Assembly (NCBI GenBank): GCA_034769895.1
Contig: CM068367.1
Span: 314,277,986-314,341,985, forward strand
Source of the DNA: Magicicada septendecula
Taxonomy: Eukaryota; Arthropoda; Insecta; Hemiptera; Cicadidae
Reading direction: 5' to 3'
DNA: 64,000 bases
This document shows, piece after piece, positions 46,118 through 58,178 of the stretch; the stretch's first letter is position 1; each line of letters begins with the position of its first letter. The translations under genes and the position numbers were made by a program. The notes under the pieces are model-generated. The model made no database searches. It was not told the origin of the DNA and saw only the letters and a program-made list of their open reading frames with translations.

Positions 46118-47309
46118 GTGAAAAAACTACTTGTACCCTCACTGAACCATTCTATTCGGTTAAATCGCATCGTTACTCAAACCAACGGTGAACGCACAAT
46201 TACAATCGTGCGCAATAATTATCTGAAGAATATTATAGAGGAACTCCTCGAAGAAGGTAACAACCAATCTGATAGTAAACATAACGAAATTGCTTATATT
46301 TCAACGCAAGTTAACGGAGTACCAGCACAAATTATGATAGACACTGGATCCAATATCTCATTAATCGACAGTATTGAGCTTCAGAAAATTCAAGAAGCAA
46401 GTAAGACAATTATACTTACGCTACCCATCAGCAACATTATCCTTGTAGGAGCGACCGGACGACAAAATAGAACCGTCCGAAAACAAGTGCAACTCGAACT
46501 GACAAGCAACGGACAAACCGTAACAATGACGTTCTTAGTAGCCAGTGGATTGCCATTCCGGATGCTAATTGGTTGCGATATGCTGCGCCAGTACTCAGCC
46601 ATAATTGACCTGAGCAAATACAAACTTATTTTGAAGAAGAATGACATACAATGGGTAGCTGAACTGACCAATAGTGAAGAAATACAGCCACATGAAACAA
46701 TGTACCATATCCAAAAGTACAGAAATACTGGAGAACATGTACTAAATAATGGGATTTATGACGAGACCGACAATGAAGAACTATGGCAAGAAAAACTCGA
46801 AGAAATCAGAACTTTCCAGAGAGAGAAAATGAGCGCTCAATTAACAACTCAACAAGCTGAACAACTGATCGAAGTATATAAGCGTTACAAGCACGTATTT
46901 TCAAATACACCTGGAAAGGTCAGAGATTATCAGTGCGAGATTCAATTCCGAGAGCCTGTCAACTTGATAAAAACATCTTACCCGATCACAATTTCCCAAT
47001 GGCGAAGGATATCAATTCGATGAAGTTCAATTTCACAATAAAATATCAGAAAAGACTGACAAAATCAGAGAAAAATATAAGCAAATGCAACCGAAGCCCA
47101 TACAATATCAGATTGGAGAGCAAATATTACTCAAAAACAGAGGATTACAAAGCACCATGGAAGGGATAGCCAAGAAGCTATTGTTACTGTACACCGGACC
47201 CTACATAGTAAGCAAAGACAACCAAAATAATACATATGAGATCGTAGACCCAAGGACACAAAGAATAAAGGGGACATTTAACCAAACCTCTATGAAAAAA
47301 TATTATTAA
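46118..47309 (+). pseudogene. B pol remnant, copy 2 (best preserved)
   Basis: The protease-to-RT-start stretch is open for 301 codons (46118-47023). It has no ATG at its beginning and lies in a different frame from the gag end 9 bases upstream, so it would need ribosomal frameshifting. Protease Asp is residue 75 (IDTGSN). At about 47000-47020 the deletion joins it to the integrase tail (47085-47309 and upstream) in a different frame. It has no polymerase, so it depends on another element for mobility. Confidence 0.85.
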
Positions 47310-47893
47310 AAAACGAGAAAAAACCATCCTGAAACCAATTAATAAATAACTATTGTTAGACAGTAAGAAAAATAAACAAAACAAATAATAAATAAAAAGA
47401 TCATGAATGCCATACCCACTAATAATATCGAATCACGAAGAGCTAGAGAGTGTAAATAAAAGAAAAAGAATATAATTTGAAATAATGTATTGTATAAACT
47501 AAATAATAATGATGTGAAGAATCCTACAAATGATATTTATTTAATAGTCGCACTAAGACTACTCGTATAATTTTATTAATGATTGACTGTAGATAAGTCC
47601 AGCAATCAAATGTGTATTTTACGGCTGAGCAATGGAGTCAAAAGTACCCCTCCGATCCGATTCAATATAATGATAGGGAAAAATGTTAGGGAATTAGATA
47701 TCAAAGGGATAAGAACATTAAAATAAAATACGATACAAAGATCAAGAAGTATATGGACACTCAAAAATAAAAAGAACCTATTGCTCTAAAATAACCAGTG
47801 ATTGAGAAAGTAAAATGAAATAATGATTGATAATTCCAATCAAAAAACTGAACGATATTTGTTGAAATAATCAATTTTAGTGGCAGGGCAATA
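47310..47893 (+). other. B 3' noncoding region, copy 2
   Basis: As in copy 1, ending in the purine tract before the LTR at 47894. Confidence 0.75.
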
Positions 47894-49335
47894 TGTAATG
47901 GTACATATCTTCACCTAACCATAATGAAGAAAACATGACCAGATAAATTATTTAGTCATTAACACTAGAATAAAAAGGGATGAATTAGAATAGAAGAATG
48001 GGTGAATCAGAATAATAAAACGATCAGACATATCAAGGTAGTCAGAACAGTAACTTATATTAATAAAGTAATAACAAACAACCAAACCAAAATGGTAAAT
48101 ACAGAAATAAGACGATTTAACCTGAATAGCCCAATAGATGGTAAGTGAGAGAGTAGAGCTAGCCCCAAAGGACCGAGAATAACAAATGATGACAACTGCA
48201 AATAGACTAGGAATAGCCACCGCACCAACATAAGTGTAAATAAGAAGAATAGAGACTAACAGACAATTAACATGGAAGTGTAATGATACAATCAGCCACA
48301 ATAATAAGGAAGTGACGTATAGTGTATGACAAAAGAAAGTGAACTAAGAAGAGATACAAAACTTGTATTAAACCAAAGAAATAGACTCACTAATGAAAAT
48401 TGTATATAATATTAATAATTGTAAGAACAGACAAGTTAGAGATACTAATCACTGAGTACTTAATATATAGAAGGGCACAATAACCCAAACTAGATAGAGT
48501 AAACTATGACAAATCACATTAACATAATACTAACATATCAGTGATACAATAAAACACGATAGAATGAGAGTAGTAAATTGTAATGATGGTGAACATTTTC
48601 TAAATAGATGTAAGAAAGAGAATTTTTTAGTAAGCAATACAGTAATATTAACCCACCAGTAACACTAAAAGAAGTTTGAGTGTAAGGTCTTAGTGAATAC
48701 CCCAAAGTGAGAATAAACCCCCATTAAAAAGTGATAAAAAACGCTGATAAAGCAGTGTCTAAGTTTATAAGTGAATAAACTAAATTATAAGTGATAAGTT
48801 ATGTGTGTTAATTAATATTGTAGGCCTAAGGGACAATTCATAGTTTTAGGAAAGTTAAGAAACATAGACTATTAGTGTTAAATCACCAGATAGAGAGTTT
48901 CTATAAAATTGAATTATAAAAACAATCAATAATCATTATATGATTTTGTAAAAGATAGTAAAATAGGATAAGGTTACATAATTAATGACACAAGGTCAAA
49001 TAAGTTTAGTGGTAAGAATTTTCTATTACAGTCTAAAAGATAATCAATGTTTATATGTTTGTTTTCTTTTGATGACACTAAAATAATTATTACTCACTGA
49101 AGAGTATGAGTGGATAATATGTTTCAAATAAGTATGTGTTAAATGAATAAGAATTATGTTTTAATTACTAAGGTTTATATTCCAAATAATTATGTTTAAA
49201 GGATAAGAATTATAGCTATGGGAATTGTTAAAACCATTAGATGTTACGTTATAAGAAATAAGATTTTAAAACCAACAGGAACCAGTAAACAAGAAACAAA
49301 CCATACATTCAAATACAATGACACTAAAAATGAGT
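47894..49335 (+). mobile_element. B LTR 3, cut by the duplication breakpoint
   Basis: The first 1,442 bp of the LTR are present. At 49335/49336 the sequence changes from LTR to the inside of element A gag, with TT shared by both sides. It differs from LTR 2 at about six places that serve as markers (for example AATCACTGAG near 48448, GGTCTTAG near 48686 and GTTACGTTA near 49243). Confidence 0.92.
47948..48301 (-). CDS. Antisense open frame in B LTR 3, doubtful
   Basis: 117 codons, nearly identical to the frame in LTR 1 and hydrophobic. The same doubts apply: the frame is broken in half of the copies. Confidence 0.15.
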   Translation of the reverse strand: MWLIVSLHFHVNCLLVSILLIYTYVGAVAIPSLFAVVIICYSRSFGASSTLSLTIYWAIQVKSSYFCIYHFGLVVCYYFINISYCSDYLDMSDRFIILIHPFFYSNSSLFILVLMTK

Positions 49336-49620
49336 TGGTGTATAGTTCCCTCCATTGTGCATATTAGTTTGTTGTATGCGTCTGCTGTCTTCCTGGTCCT
49401 TAATATTCTGAAAAACATCCAATATTTTTTCTAATTCATTGATATCACTTACCTCTCTGGTCATTAACGTGATCTGTACTTCCCTCGGTAGATGTTTGCT
49501 GATGTGGCGTACAAACGACTGGAATGGCAACGGTGGTTCTAAGTACTTAGCTTCATTGTATAGCTTCATCGTATAGACGGTAATATTACGGTTGTTTCTC
49601 CCAAAGTTCCCGGTTCCCAT
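49324..49620 (-). pseudogene. Chimeric end of duplicated element A gag
   Basis: Opens like the second Gag stretch (32343 leftward) but crosses the breakpoint and stops three codons into B LTR sequence, after NYTP. The zinc finger is therefore lost from this copy. Confidence 0.85.
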
Positions 49621-50891
49621 TATTTGGCTTCGTAGTATCTCCTGCTCCTCTTCCGACCAATATTTATTCCGAAAGGCTTTTTCAAAATTTTCATACCTCT
49701 CCCATTCGTTTCAATGTGTTTCGCCCATATCTCCGAATTGCCCTTAAAACATTTCAAAATTTTTATAAGTTTAACTTCCCAACTACTACCATTAAATCTG
49801 TCAAATTCCCGTACTCGATTCAAAAATTGCATTGGATGCACTCTACGATTTTCACTACAAAAGGTCTCGAGTTCAACCTCATTATTAGCGTCTCTTGTAA
49901 TTAATATACGCTCAGTAACATTGTGTAAATTTTGGTTTCTTACTAAACTTAATTCGTCTCTCACACTATCTATGTTCTGTTCAAGTGAATATAATTTTTT
50001 GTCATTATTACACTCAGACTGTATGCTATTTTTTGATATTACATTAATTGATTCATTTAGTGCTTGTATTTCTGTCTTACAGGTATTTTCAATTTCATTG
50101 ACCCTAAAGTCTACATTATTTTTGTGCTCATCAATATTTTGACTCATTTTTTCGATTGACATTACTACACTACTCAACTTACATTCAGCTGCAGTATTAC
50201 ACTTATTTATTTTATATTCTATTTCATGGTTATGCTCATTCATTGAATTTATTAATATTTCATTATTCTCATTTATCTGCTTCTCAACTCTATCTATCTG
50301 ACTGTCTATTGCATTAAATTTAACATCTATCTTCTGTATTGAATTCTCTAACTTGGTTTCTACTTGGTTAATTTTATCAGTAAATTCTACTTTGGTATTT
50401 TCACAATGTCTATTAATTTCTTGGATCTCATATTTCAACTCATTATTCTGATTTTTTAACTCGTCAAATTTATTATTTTGTACTTCTAATTTGGTGTCAA
50501 AGTCATTGCTCAATTTAATTTGTTCATCTAACTTTACATCAAATTTATTGAAACTGGTACAAAGAAATTGGATCATTTTCATTATATCTTGATCTTCAGA
50601 TTTTTTAATCGGGACTGGTGTCGACTGACTTTCTGTTTTATTGTCAGTGAAGCTGACTTCACCGTTATTATTTTTACTTTCTCTATTCGATTTTGGGGTC
50701 GTTTGGATCCCCGAATCATCTGTACTATTTGATTCACTCGTTTTGCTTATATTTATAGTTTTGTCGTCTTGACCTACATTCAGTGTAGAATGTAATTCAA
50801 GACTGTTCATAACAGCTGATTCATCAAATTCAGTTATTTCGCTTATAACCGTTAAGTCGGAAAACCCGACTTCATTCTCTGTATTTTCCAT
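49620..50891 (-). pseudogene. Element A Gag N-terminal part, second copy
   Basis: 423 codons identical in sequence to 32343-33614, with the same frame change near the 3' end. Coiled-coil part of Gag. Confidence 0.88.
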
Positions 50892-51098
50892 TTTTGTAAT
50901 TTTACTTTATCTCTTTTTTATAACTTTATTATTGGTTGTTATATACTTATTTATTATCTGAACCAAATCTCGTGTCATAACTCTTTGACTATATTTTACA
51001 TTACGTATTTTCACTTAACGTCTAAATTACGCTTGTATCTTATTTGTACGTATGGAATTTCATTAATTTATTAAATTCGTTCCAGTTCGCGGCGCCAT

Positions 51099-52156
51099 TG
51101 AGCTGTTATTAATTAATTACATAATAAAATACATATCAGACTTCCACTTACCGTCAATCGGTATTCCCGGGTCCAGGGTTGCGTCATACGAACGTTAGGA
51201 TACAGGCGTAATTTTTAAGGTTGTGTGAATGATTTACACAACACATTTTTTATGAAGAGAATTAACATTTTAATTTAGTTTTGAATCATTTAAATACTTT
51301 ACAAACTTTACTACATATAAAATATTTTCGTAAGAATTGATCCTTTGCTTGGGTTACATGATTATCACTCTTATTCTATCTTATACTACGGCTTACCTTA
51401 TTTTATATACAAACACACAAGACTGCCCAGCCTGCAATTTTGCACACACACAAAAAATTATACAACCCTTAACATTTTTTAATAATATCCTTCCCGGCCG
51501 GCACCGTGGTTGTCACGTGCACTCATCATTCCTTTAGATTTCTTTTTAGTAACATTGTTACTGTTATTTCACTGTTATATCAAAAAAACTGATACAATTT
51601 AACTGAGCGCACTTGGCGCTGTGTCGGCCGACACAAACAGCAACGGACTGGGGAACGCTTCTCTCGGAGCTGGCGGAAACTGATATTCACCGCTAACGGA
51701 TTTCGTCGTCGTTCATAGTTGATTTGTAGCATTTGACCGACTCTGTTCATGATATATAGTGGTTTTTTCGATAGTGTGTGCCGACGATATCTAGGCACTT
51801 CTGGTCTGATGTCATTAAAGAGGTGGTCCTTAGGTTTTCGTATCCGGCCTCATGGTAAATGAAACTGCGTAACATTGGTTTCCTGACATCTTGGGTTTTT
51901 GGATGGTAGCGTCAATCCGAGCGTATACCGGTGTAGTGAGTGCGTGCGCTGTCACACTCACGCACAGTTCTGAGAAAACCTAGGGTGGTACAAATTCTTT
52001 GCCTGATTTCGCAACGTAATATTGCGTCATGCCTTTGTTCTAAAACTGTTATAGTCACCACGTGTTCTGTCACAATGGGATTAAAACTTGCACAATATTT
52101 TTATGAAACCCCGAAAATAAAATAAAATAAAATACCCCAAATTTTGACACGTTACA
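51099..52156 (-). repeat. Element A 5' LTR, second copy
   Basis: Same 1,058 bp as 33822-34879. Confidence 0.95.
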
Positions 52157-54254
52157 ACTATTAGTGTTAAATCATCAGATAGAGAGTTTCTATAAAATTG
52201 AATTATAAAAACAATCAATAATCATTATATGATTTTGTAAAAGATAGAAAATAGGATAAGGTTACATAATTAATGACACAAGGTCAAATAAGTTTAGTGG
52301 TAAGAATTTTCTATTACAATCTAAAAGATAATCAATGTTTATATGTTTGTTTTCCTTTGATGACACTAAAATAATTATTACTCACTGAAGAGTATGAGTG
52401 GATAATATGTTTCAAATAAGTATGTGTTAAATGAATAAGAATTATGTTTTAATTACTAAGGTTTATATTCCAAATAATTATGTTTAAAGGATAAGAATTA
52501 TAGCTATGGGAATTGTTAAAACCATTAGATTTTATGTTATATGTTATAAGAAATAAGATTTTAATACCAACAGGAACCAGTAAACAAGAAACAAACCATA
52601 CATTCAAATACAATGACACTTAAAATGAGTTATGACAATAGACAAATTAATATAGGGAAACAATAAAATTACACATTATGACAAGAACCAACTTAAACAT
52701 TGAACAAGTGAACAGAATCTTGTATTCAAACAATCAGGACCCATTACAAGGAGAATAAAATGTAATATCAGTAATTAAAGAAAAATAATCAATTGCTGTT
52801 TAAGCCTATGCAAATTCCCAACTGTCAACAACAAAAAACTTCAATTTTATAGAATTAAACACTGACATTAGGAAGACTAAACCACATAAACTATGAAATA
52901 CAAATAGACAATCATGTTAAGACAGAAATATTATGATAATGATGTAAATTAAGAAAACAGTATAATTAAATAAAATTAACAAAACTGTCAAAATGTTGAT
53001 ACCTAAGTGAACACTATAATATTGGATGTCAAATTAATCCTTGAGCCAAAATGTGAACAGTGGTGATAATATTTACTACTAAAAAGGGAGTACTGAAGAT
53101 TAATTACATTTAGAAGATCTGTAACCAGTTTAAATAAAAATTCAAATACCCTAACAATACTCTTTAGCCAATTTCAGCCAATCAAAAACTTTGAGTAACC
53201 ATGACAACAACCGAATATTGACTAATTTCAGTTAGGAACAATACTTCATGTAGTGACGCTAAACTGGAGAGACGCCACGCCGTGAAGGGCCCAAATTTTC
53301 ATTAGAAAAACAGTATAAGTGCCCACAATTTTGAGAAGGAGTAGCAGTACAACAGATGAGAGGCCATTACAACTAATTTACACCAAGGACCAGCTCGGAA
53401 TTAATCCAGACGACCGGAAAATACCTGTAGTTCGACTCGAAGAAGATGACAACCAATTTTGAGCCCAAGATCAGAAGTAGGAAGAATCCACATTGACACA
53501 TTACTTCACATGGACGACTGACAATACCCATCATATCTACTAACGTTGAGTATTGCTGAAGTTATTTGATTATTATTATAAAACAAATTCTCTTTCAAAA
53601 ATTCTAACTATGAAATAAAACTCTCACTATCACTGAATATATTTTCAAGGATTAATAGAATAAAGAAATAACTTTGTAAACATTGAATGAACACATGATA
53701 ACCTATGTTACACAACGACACTGTCACACTTCAACACCACAATATTTAATTTATAGTAAACCTTGTGTAATTTTAATGATCACAAACTTTTAATGATATG
53801 TCCTAATTTTGTTATCTTGTTATGTAAACCTCTGTTTCGTACTTAAAAGAACCCAACTGGCAGATTTATTTTGTAAAATAATAACCAGAGTCAATTGTAA
53901 ACATTGCACTGCCAACCTAGCGCTCCGCAGAGCGAGAGATTATATTGCCGAGGCTAAAATTTTATTATAACAGTTATTATTTTTATGAAGCGTTAACGAT
54001 AATTAACAAGAAAAAGCCTAATAAAAAAGTGCGTGCTGATAACAAACTGTCCAGTATTTATTTGTAGAAAATATTATGTATGTTTTGTTTACTAGCAGTG
54101 GGTCGACATAACCAACATTAATTCAAGTTGGCAACACGTGTTCCCCCACTCACACGAGAATCAGTTACAAGCCAGACGGCGAAATATTCGAATTTTCGAT
54201 AACAAATCACCATACTATACAAATAAAAACTTTTAATTGTTTTCAAGAAAAATA
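52157..54254 (+). mobile_element. B LTR 1, right part, second copy
   Basis: Repeats 34880-36977, including the ACTA at its start. No gene is seen. Confidence 0.93.
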
Positions 54255-54257
54255 ATT

Positions 54258-54275
54258 TGGCGCCTACCCGGAATT
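54258..54275 (+). other. B primer-binding site, copy 3
   Basis: Same motif as copy 1. Confidence 0.75.
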
Positions 54276-54494
54276 ACTAACAGTGCGAGAAGGGACAGGT
54301 AAGGCACGCAGGCTACCAGACGCTCCCAATGACACAATTTACGTTCGATAAAACTAACAACTACACAAACGTTAAATAAATATTTTTTATCCACACGACA
54401 AACCTACTTTGTTTATAACAAAGTGGCGCACCAACTAGTGAGGCTAGAATTACGATAGAATATCTAGCGGCAGGTACGACAGAAGGTCAACAAG

Positions 54495-56396
54495 ATGAAG
54501 AGAGCATCATCATTAAGGCGGACGAAGGAGGCCGAAAAGAAAGTTCGAGCGGAAGAGAAGGAAGTGACTTCGGTAGAAGACGCCGAACAAATGTTACCTC
54601 CAATGGAACCAGTCAAACCTGTGCAGCCAGAAAATCAACCGGAGAAACCCGCACAACCGGAGGACGGGAGTTTACTGGGAATGATGAGAGTACTGATGGA
54701 AGATATCAAAGGAGAATTAAATAAAACGAACAACAATATAACGTCATTAAATGAAAAATTGGACCAGAACAGGGAAGAAATCAATAAAAATATAGAGTCG
54801 TTAAAAGGTGATAACCAAAAACTTAGCCAGCAAATGGCCGAAAATAGTAAGACCATGGAAGAAAAAATGGACGAATTGAAGCAAGACAACCAGAAAAATA
54901 TGGAGGTCTTAAACGAGAAGATAGCTGAGAATAATGAGCGGATTAATAAGAAGATCGAGGAGGAAATGTCCGAGATACACGGGAAATGGGAAGATACGAA
55001 CCGTGAAATACAACAGACGAAGGAAGACTTCAGAGAACGGATGACCAACCTGGAAGAAGACAGCCAGATAGAATAACAGCCGCAACCGACCAAAATATAA
55101 CACAGGTACGGACAGATTTTGGAGAGAAATGCCGGGAGATCGACATCGCCGTAAACGAAGTTCGCGGACAAGGTCAACAAAACAAAAACAGAATTGAAGA
55201 AATCCAGCAACGAGAGATTGCCAAAATCAGGGAGGAGCTGGAAGTAATTAACAACAGACCGCCAGTAATGACGCAGTACCAGCACATGGACAACTGGGAA
55301 CTAATTAACTTCAAACAATACCGGCGAAACCCGATGGAAATCTTGGAGAGAGTGGACGAACAACTGGCCAAGACTCGGGAGAATAGATGGACCATTATCC
55401 GAGGGTACCTGGACGAGTATTTTCGTGATATAAACGATAATTGGTGGACGGCCACGAGACATGATCTCACGAATTACGAAGAATTTAAAGACGTGTTCAA
55501 AAGGAAATACTGGTCGGAAGCAACACAAAACATCGTGCGAGACAGTATATGTATGAGGCAGGTATGACACCACCAGAGGGACGACTTTCACGGCATATTT
55601 CCTGGGAAAGGTATGCCTAGCAAGGAATCTGGAGCCGAAAATCCCAGAAGAAAGTTTAGTGATGAAACTCGCCTTTCATTACGAAGAAGGTGTCTCCAGA
55701 GCGCGGCTGGGTAGCCAAATTAAGACCATCCAATCCATGGCAGCTCTACTAGAAGATTACGAAAGGGAGCGTTATTACCGTAGGAGCCGACAGCGGGACG
55801 ACAGGGGCGAAAACAAAAATTTTCAGAACAGCTACCAATATAACAACAATAACTACCGTCCTAATTATAACAACCGTAACAATGCGAATAACCCGACTAA
55901 CGAGTCGCATAATCGAACAAATAACAATCCGACCAGCCAACCAAATAACGGCTATAATAACAATAATAGGCCGAACAATCAGAATAATCAATACAATCGA
56001 CCAAATAATATACATCAACCCTATAGGCCGAACAACACCAGTTACAACCGGCCAAATTTCAACAGCAATATAAATGACAATAGAAATCGCAACAACACAG
56101 ATCGTAACTATCGTCAAGTGCATTATGTGAGGGCTGAAAGTGACGGTAGAAATAGATCATATTATCAAGGATGACGAAGTGCCGACCGAAATGCGTACGG
56201 ACACCGATACAGTGATCGTAATTACGGACATGACACCAGAACCAACACGGGCCGGAGTCGAAGCCAAGAAGTGTACAGGCGTGACCGGTACGAAGAGGAT
56301 CACAACCAGCCTGAACCCCGACCGTCAACAAGTGGAAGTCCGCCAACAAATCAGCAAGACGATCGTAACAATCAGTCCGAGATGACGTTAAACTAG
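54495..56396 (+). pseudogene. B gag, copy 3
   Basis: Duplicate of copy 1, with its frame changes and the TGA in the tail (56172-56174). Confidence 0.82.
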
Positions 56397-56404
56397 GAGC
56401 GGCA

Positions 56405-57594
56405 GTGAAAAAACTACTGTACCCTCACTGAACCATTCTATTGGGTTAAATCGCATCGTTACTCAAACCAACGGTGAACGCACAATTACAATCGTGCGCA
56501 ATAATTATCTGAAGAATACTATAGAGGAACTCCTCGAAGAAGGTAACAACCAATCTGATAGTAAACATAACGAAATTGCTTATATTTCAACGCAAGTTAA
56601 CGGAGTACCAGCACAAATTATGATAGACACTGGATCCAATATCTCATTAATCGACAGTATTGAGCTTCAGAAAATTCAAGAAGCAAGTAAGACAATTATA
56701 CTTACGCTACCCATCAGCAACATTGTCCTCGTAGGAGCGACCGGACGACAAAATAGAACCGTCCGAAAACAAGTGCAACTCGAACTGACAAGCAACGGAC
56801 AAACCGTAACAATGACGTTCTTAGTAGCCAGTGGATTGCCATTCCGGATGCTAATTGGTTGCGATATGCTGCGCCAGTACTCAGCCATAATTGACCTGAG
56901 CAAATACAAACTTATTTTGAAGAAGAATGACATACAATGGGTAGCTGAACTGACCAATAGTGAAGAAATACAGCCACATGAAAAATGTACCATATCCAAA
57001 AGTACAGAAATACTGGAGAACATGTACTAAATAATGGGATTTATGACGAGACCGACAATGAAGAACTATGGCAAGAAAAACTCGAAGAAATCAGAACTTT
57101 CCAGAGAGAGAAAACGAGCGCTCAATTAACAACTCAACAAGCTGAACAACTGATCGAAGTATATAAGCGTTACAAGCACGTATTTTCAAATACACCTGGA
57201 AAGGTCAGAGATTATCAGTGCGAGATTCAATTCCGAGAGCCTGTCAACTTGATAAAAACATCTTACCCGATCACAATTTCCCAATGGCGAAGGATATTAA
57301 TTCGATGAAGTTCAATTTCACAATAAAATATCAGAAAAGACTGACAAAATCAGAGAAAAATATAAGCAAATGCAACCGAAGCCCATACAATATCAGATTG
57401 GAGAGCAAATATTACTCAAAAACAGAGGATTACAAAGCACCATGGAAGGGATAGCCAAGAAGCTATTGTTACTGTACACAGGACCCTACATAGTAAGCAA
57501 AGACAACCAAAATAATACATATGAGATCGTAGACCTAAGGACACAAAGAATAAAGGGGACATTTAACCAAACCTCTATGAAAAAATATTATTAA
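56405..57594 (+). pseudogene. B pol remnant, copy 3
   Basis: Duplicate of copy 1: protease (IDTGS), RT start, deletion join near 57290-57305, integrase tail to 57594. Same lesions as copy 1. Confidence 0.85.
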
Positions 57595-58178
57595 AAAACG
57601 AGAAAAAACCATCCTGAAACCAATTAATAAATAACTAGTGTTAGACAGTAAGAAAAATAAACAAAACAAATAATAAATAAAAAGATCATGTATGCCATAC
57701 CCACTAATAATATCGAATCACGAAGAGCTAGAGAGTGTAAATAAAAGAAAAAGAATATAATTTGAAATAATGTATTGTATAAACTAAATAATAATGATGT
57801 GAAGAATCCTACAAATGATATTTATTTAATAGTCACACTAAGACTACTCGTATAATTTTATTAATGATTGACTGTAGATAAGTCCAGCAATCAAATGTGT
57901 ATTTTACGGCTGAGCAATGGAGTCAAAAGTACCCCTCCGATCCGATTCAATATAATGATAGGGAAAAATGTTAGGGAATTAGATATCAAAGGGATAAGAA
58001 CATTAAAATAAAATACGATACAAAGATCAAGAAGTATATGGACACTCAAAAATAAAAAGAACCTATTGCTCTAAAATAACCAGTGATTGAGAAAGTAAAA
58101 TGAAATAATGATTGATAATTCCAATCAAAAAACTGAACGATATTTGTTGAAATAATCAATTTTAGTGGCAGGGCAATA
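57595..58178 (+). other. B 3' noncoding region, copy 3
   Basis: Matches copy 1 (for example GATCATGTATGCC, where copy 2 has GATCATGAATGCC). Confidence 0.75.

Larger units (their letters stand above)
32059..49335 (+). repeat. Tandem duplication, unit 1 (17,277 bp)
   Basis: Every feature from 32059 on recurs 17,277 bp further on (17,278 after one inserted base near 61317). The unit holds the 5' third of element A, the rest of B LTR 1, two B internal regions, LTR 2 and half of LTR 3. Copies of the first internal region look identical at all places compared. Confidence 0.92.
49336..52156 (-). mobile_element. Element A, duplicated 5' fragment
   Basis: Carries the 5' LTR, primer site and gag N-terminal part only. 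It is not a separate insertion: the junction at 49336 is the duplication breakpoint, and the other side (52157) is the same A/B junction as at 34880. Confidence 0.93.

Noticed and set aside
49336-52156. A second, 5'-only insertion of element A
   Set aside because: The offset to the first copy is constant across the A/B boundary, so it belongs to the tandem duplication.
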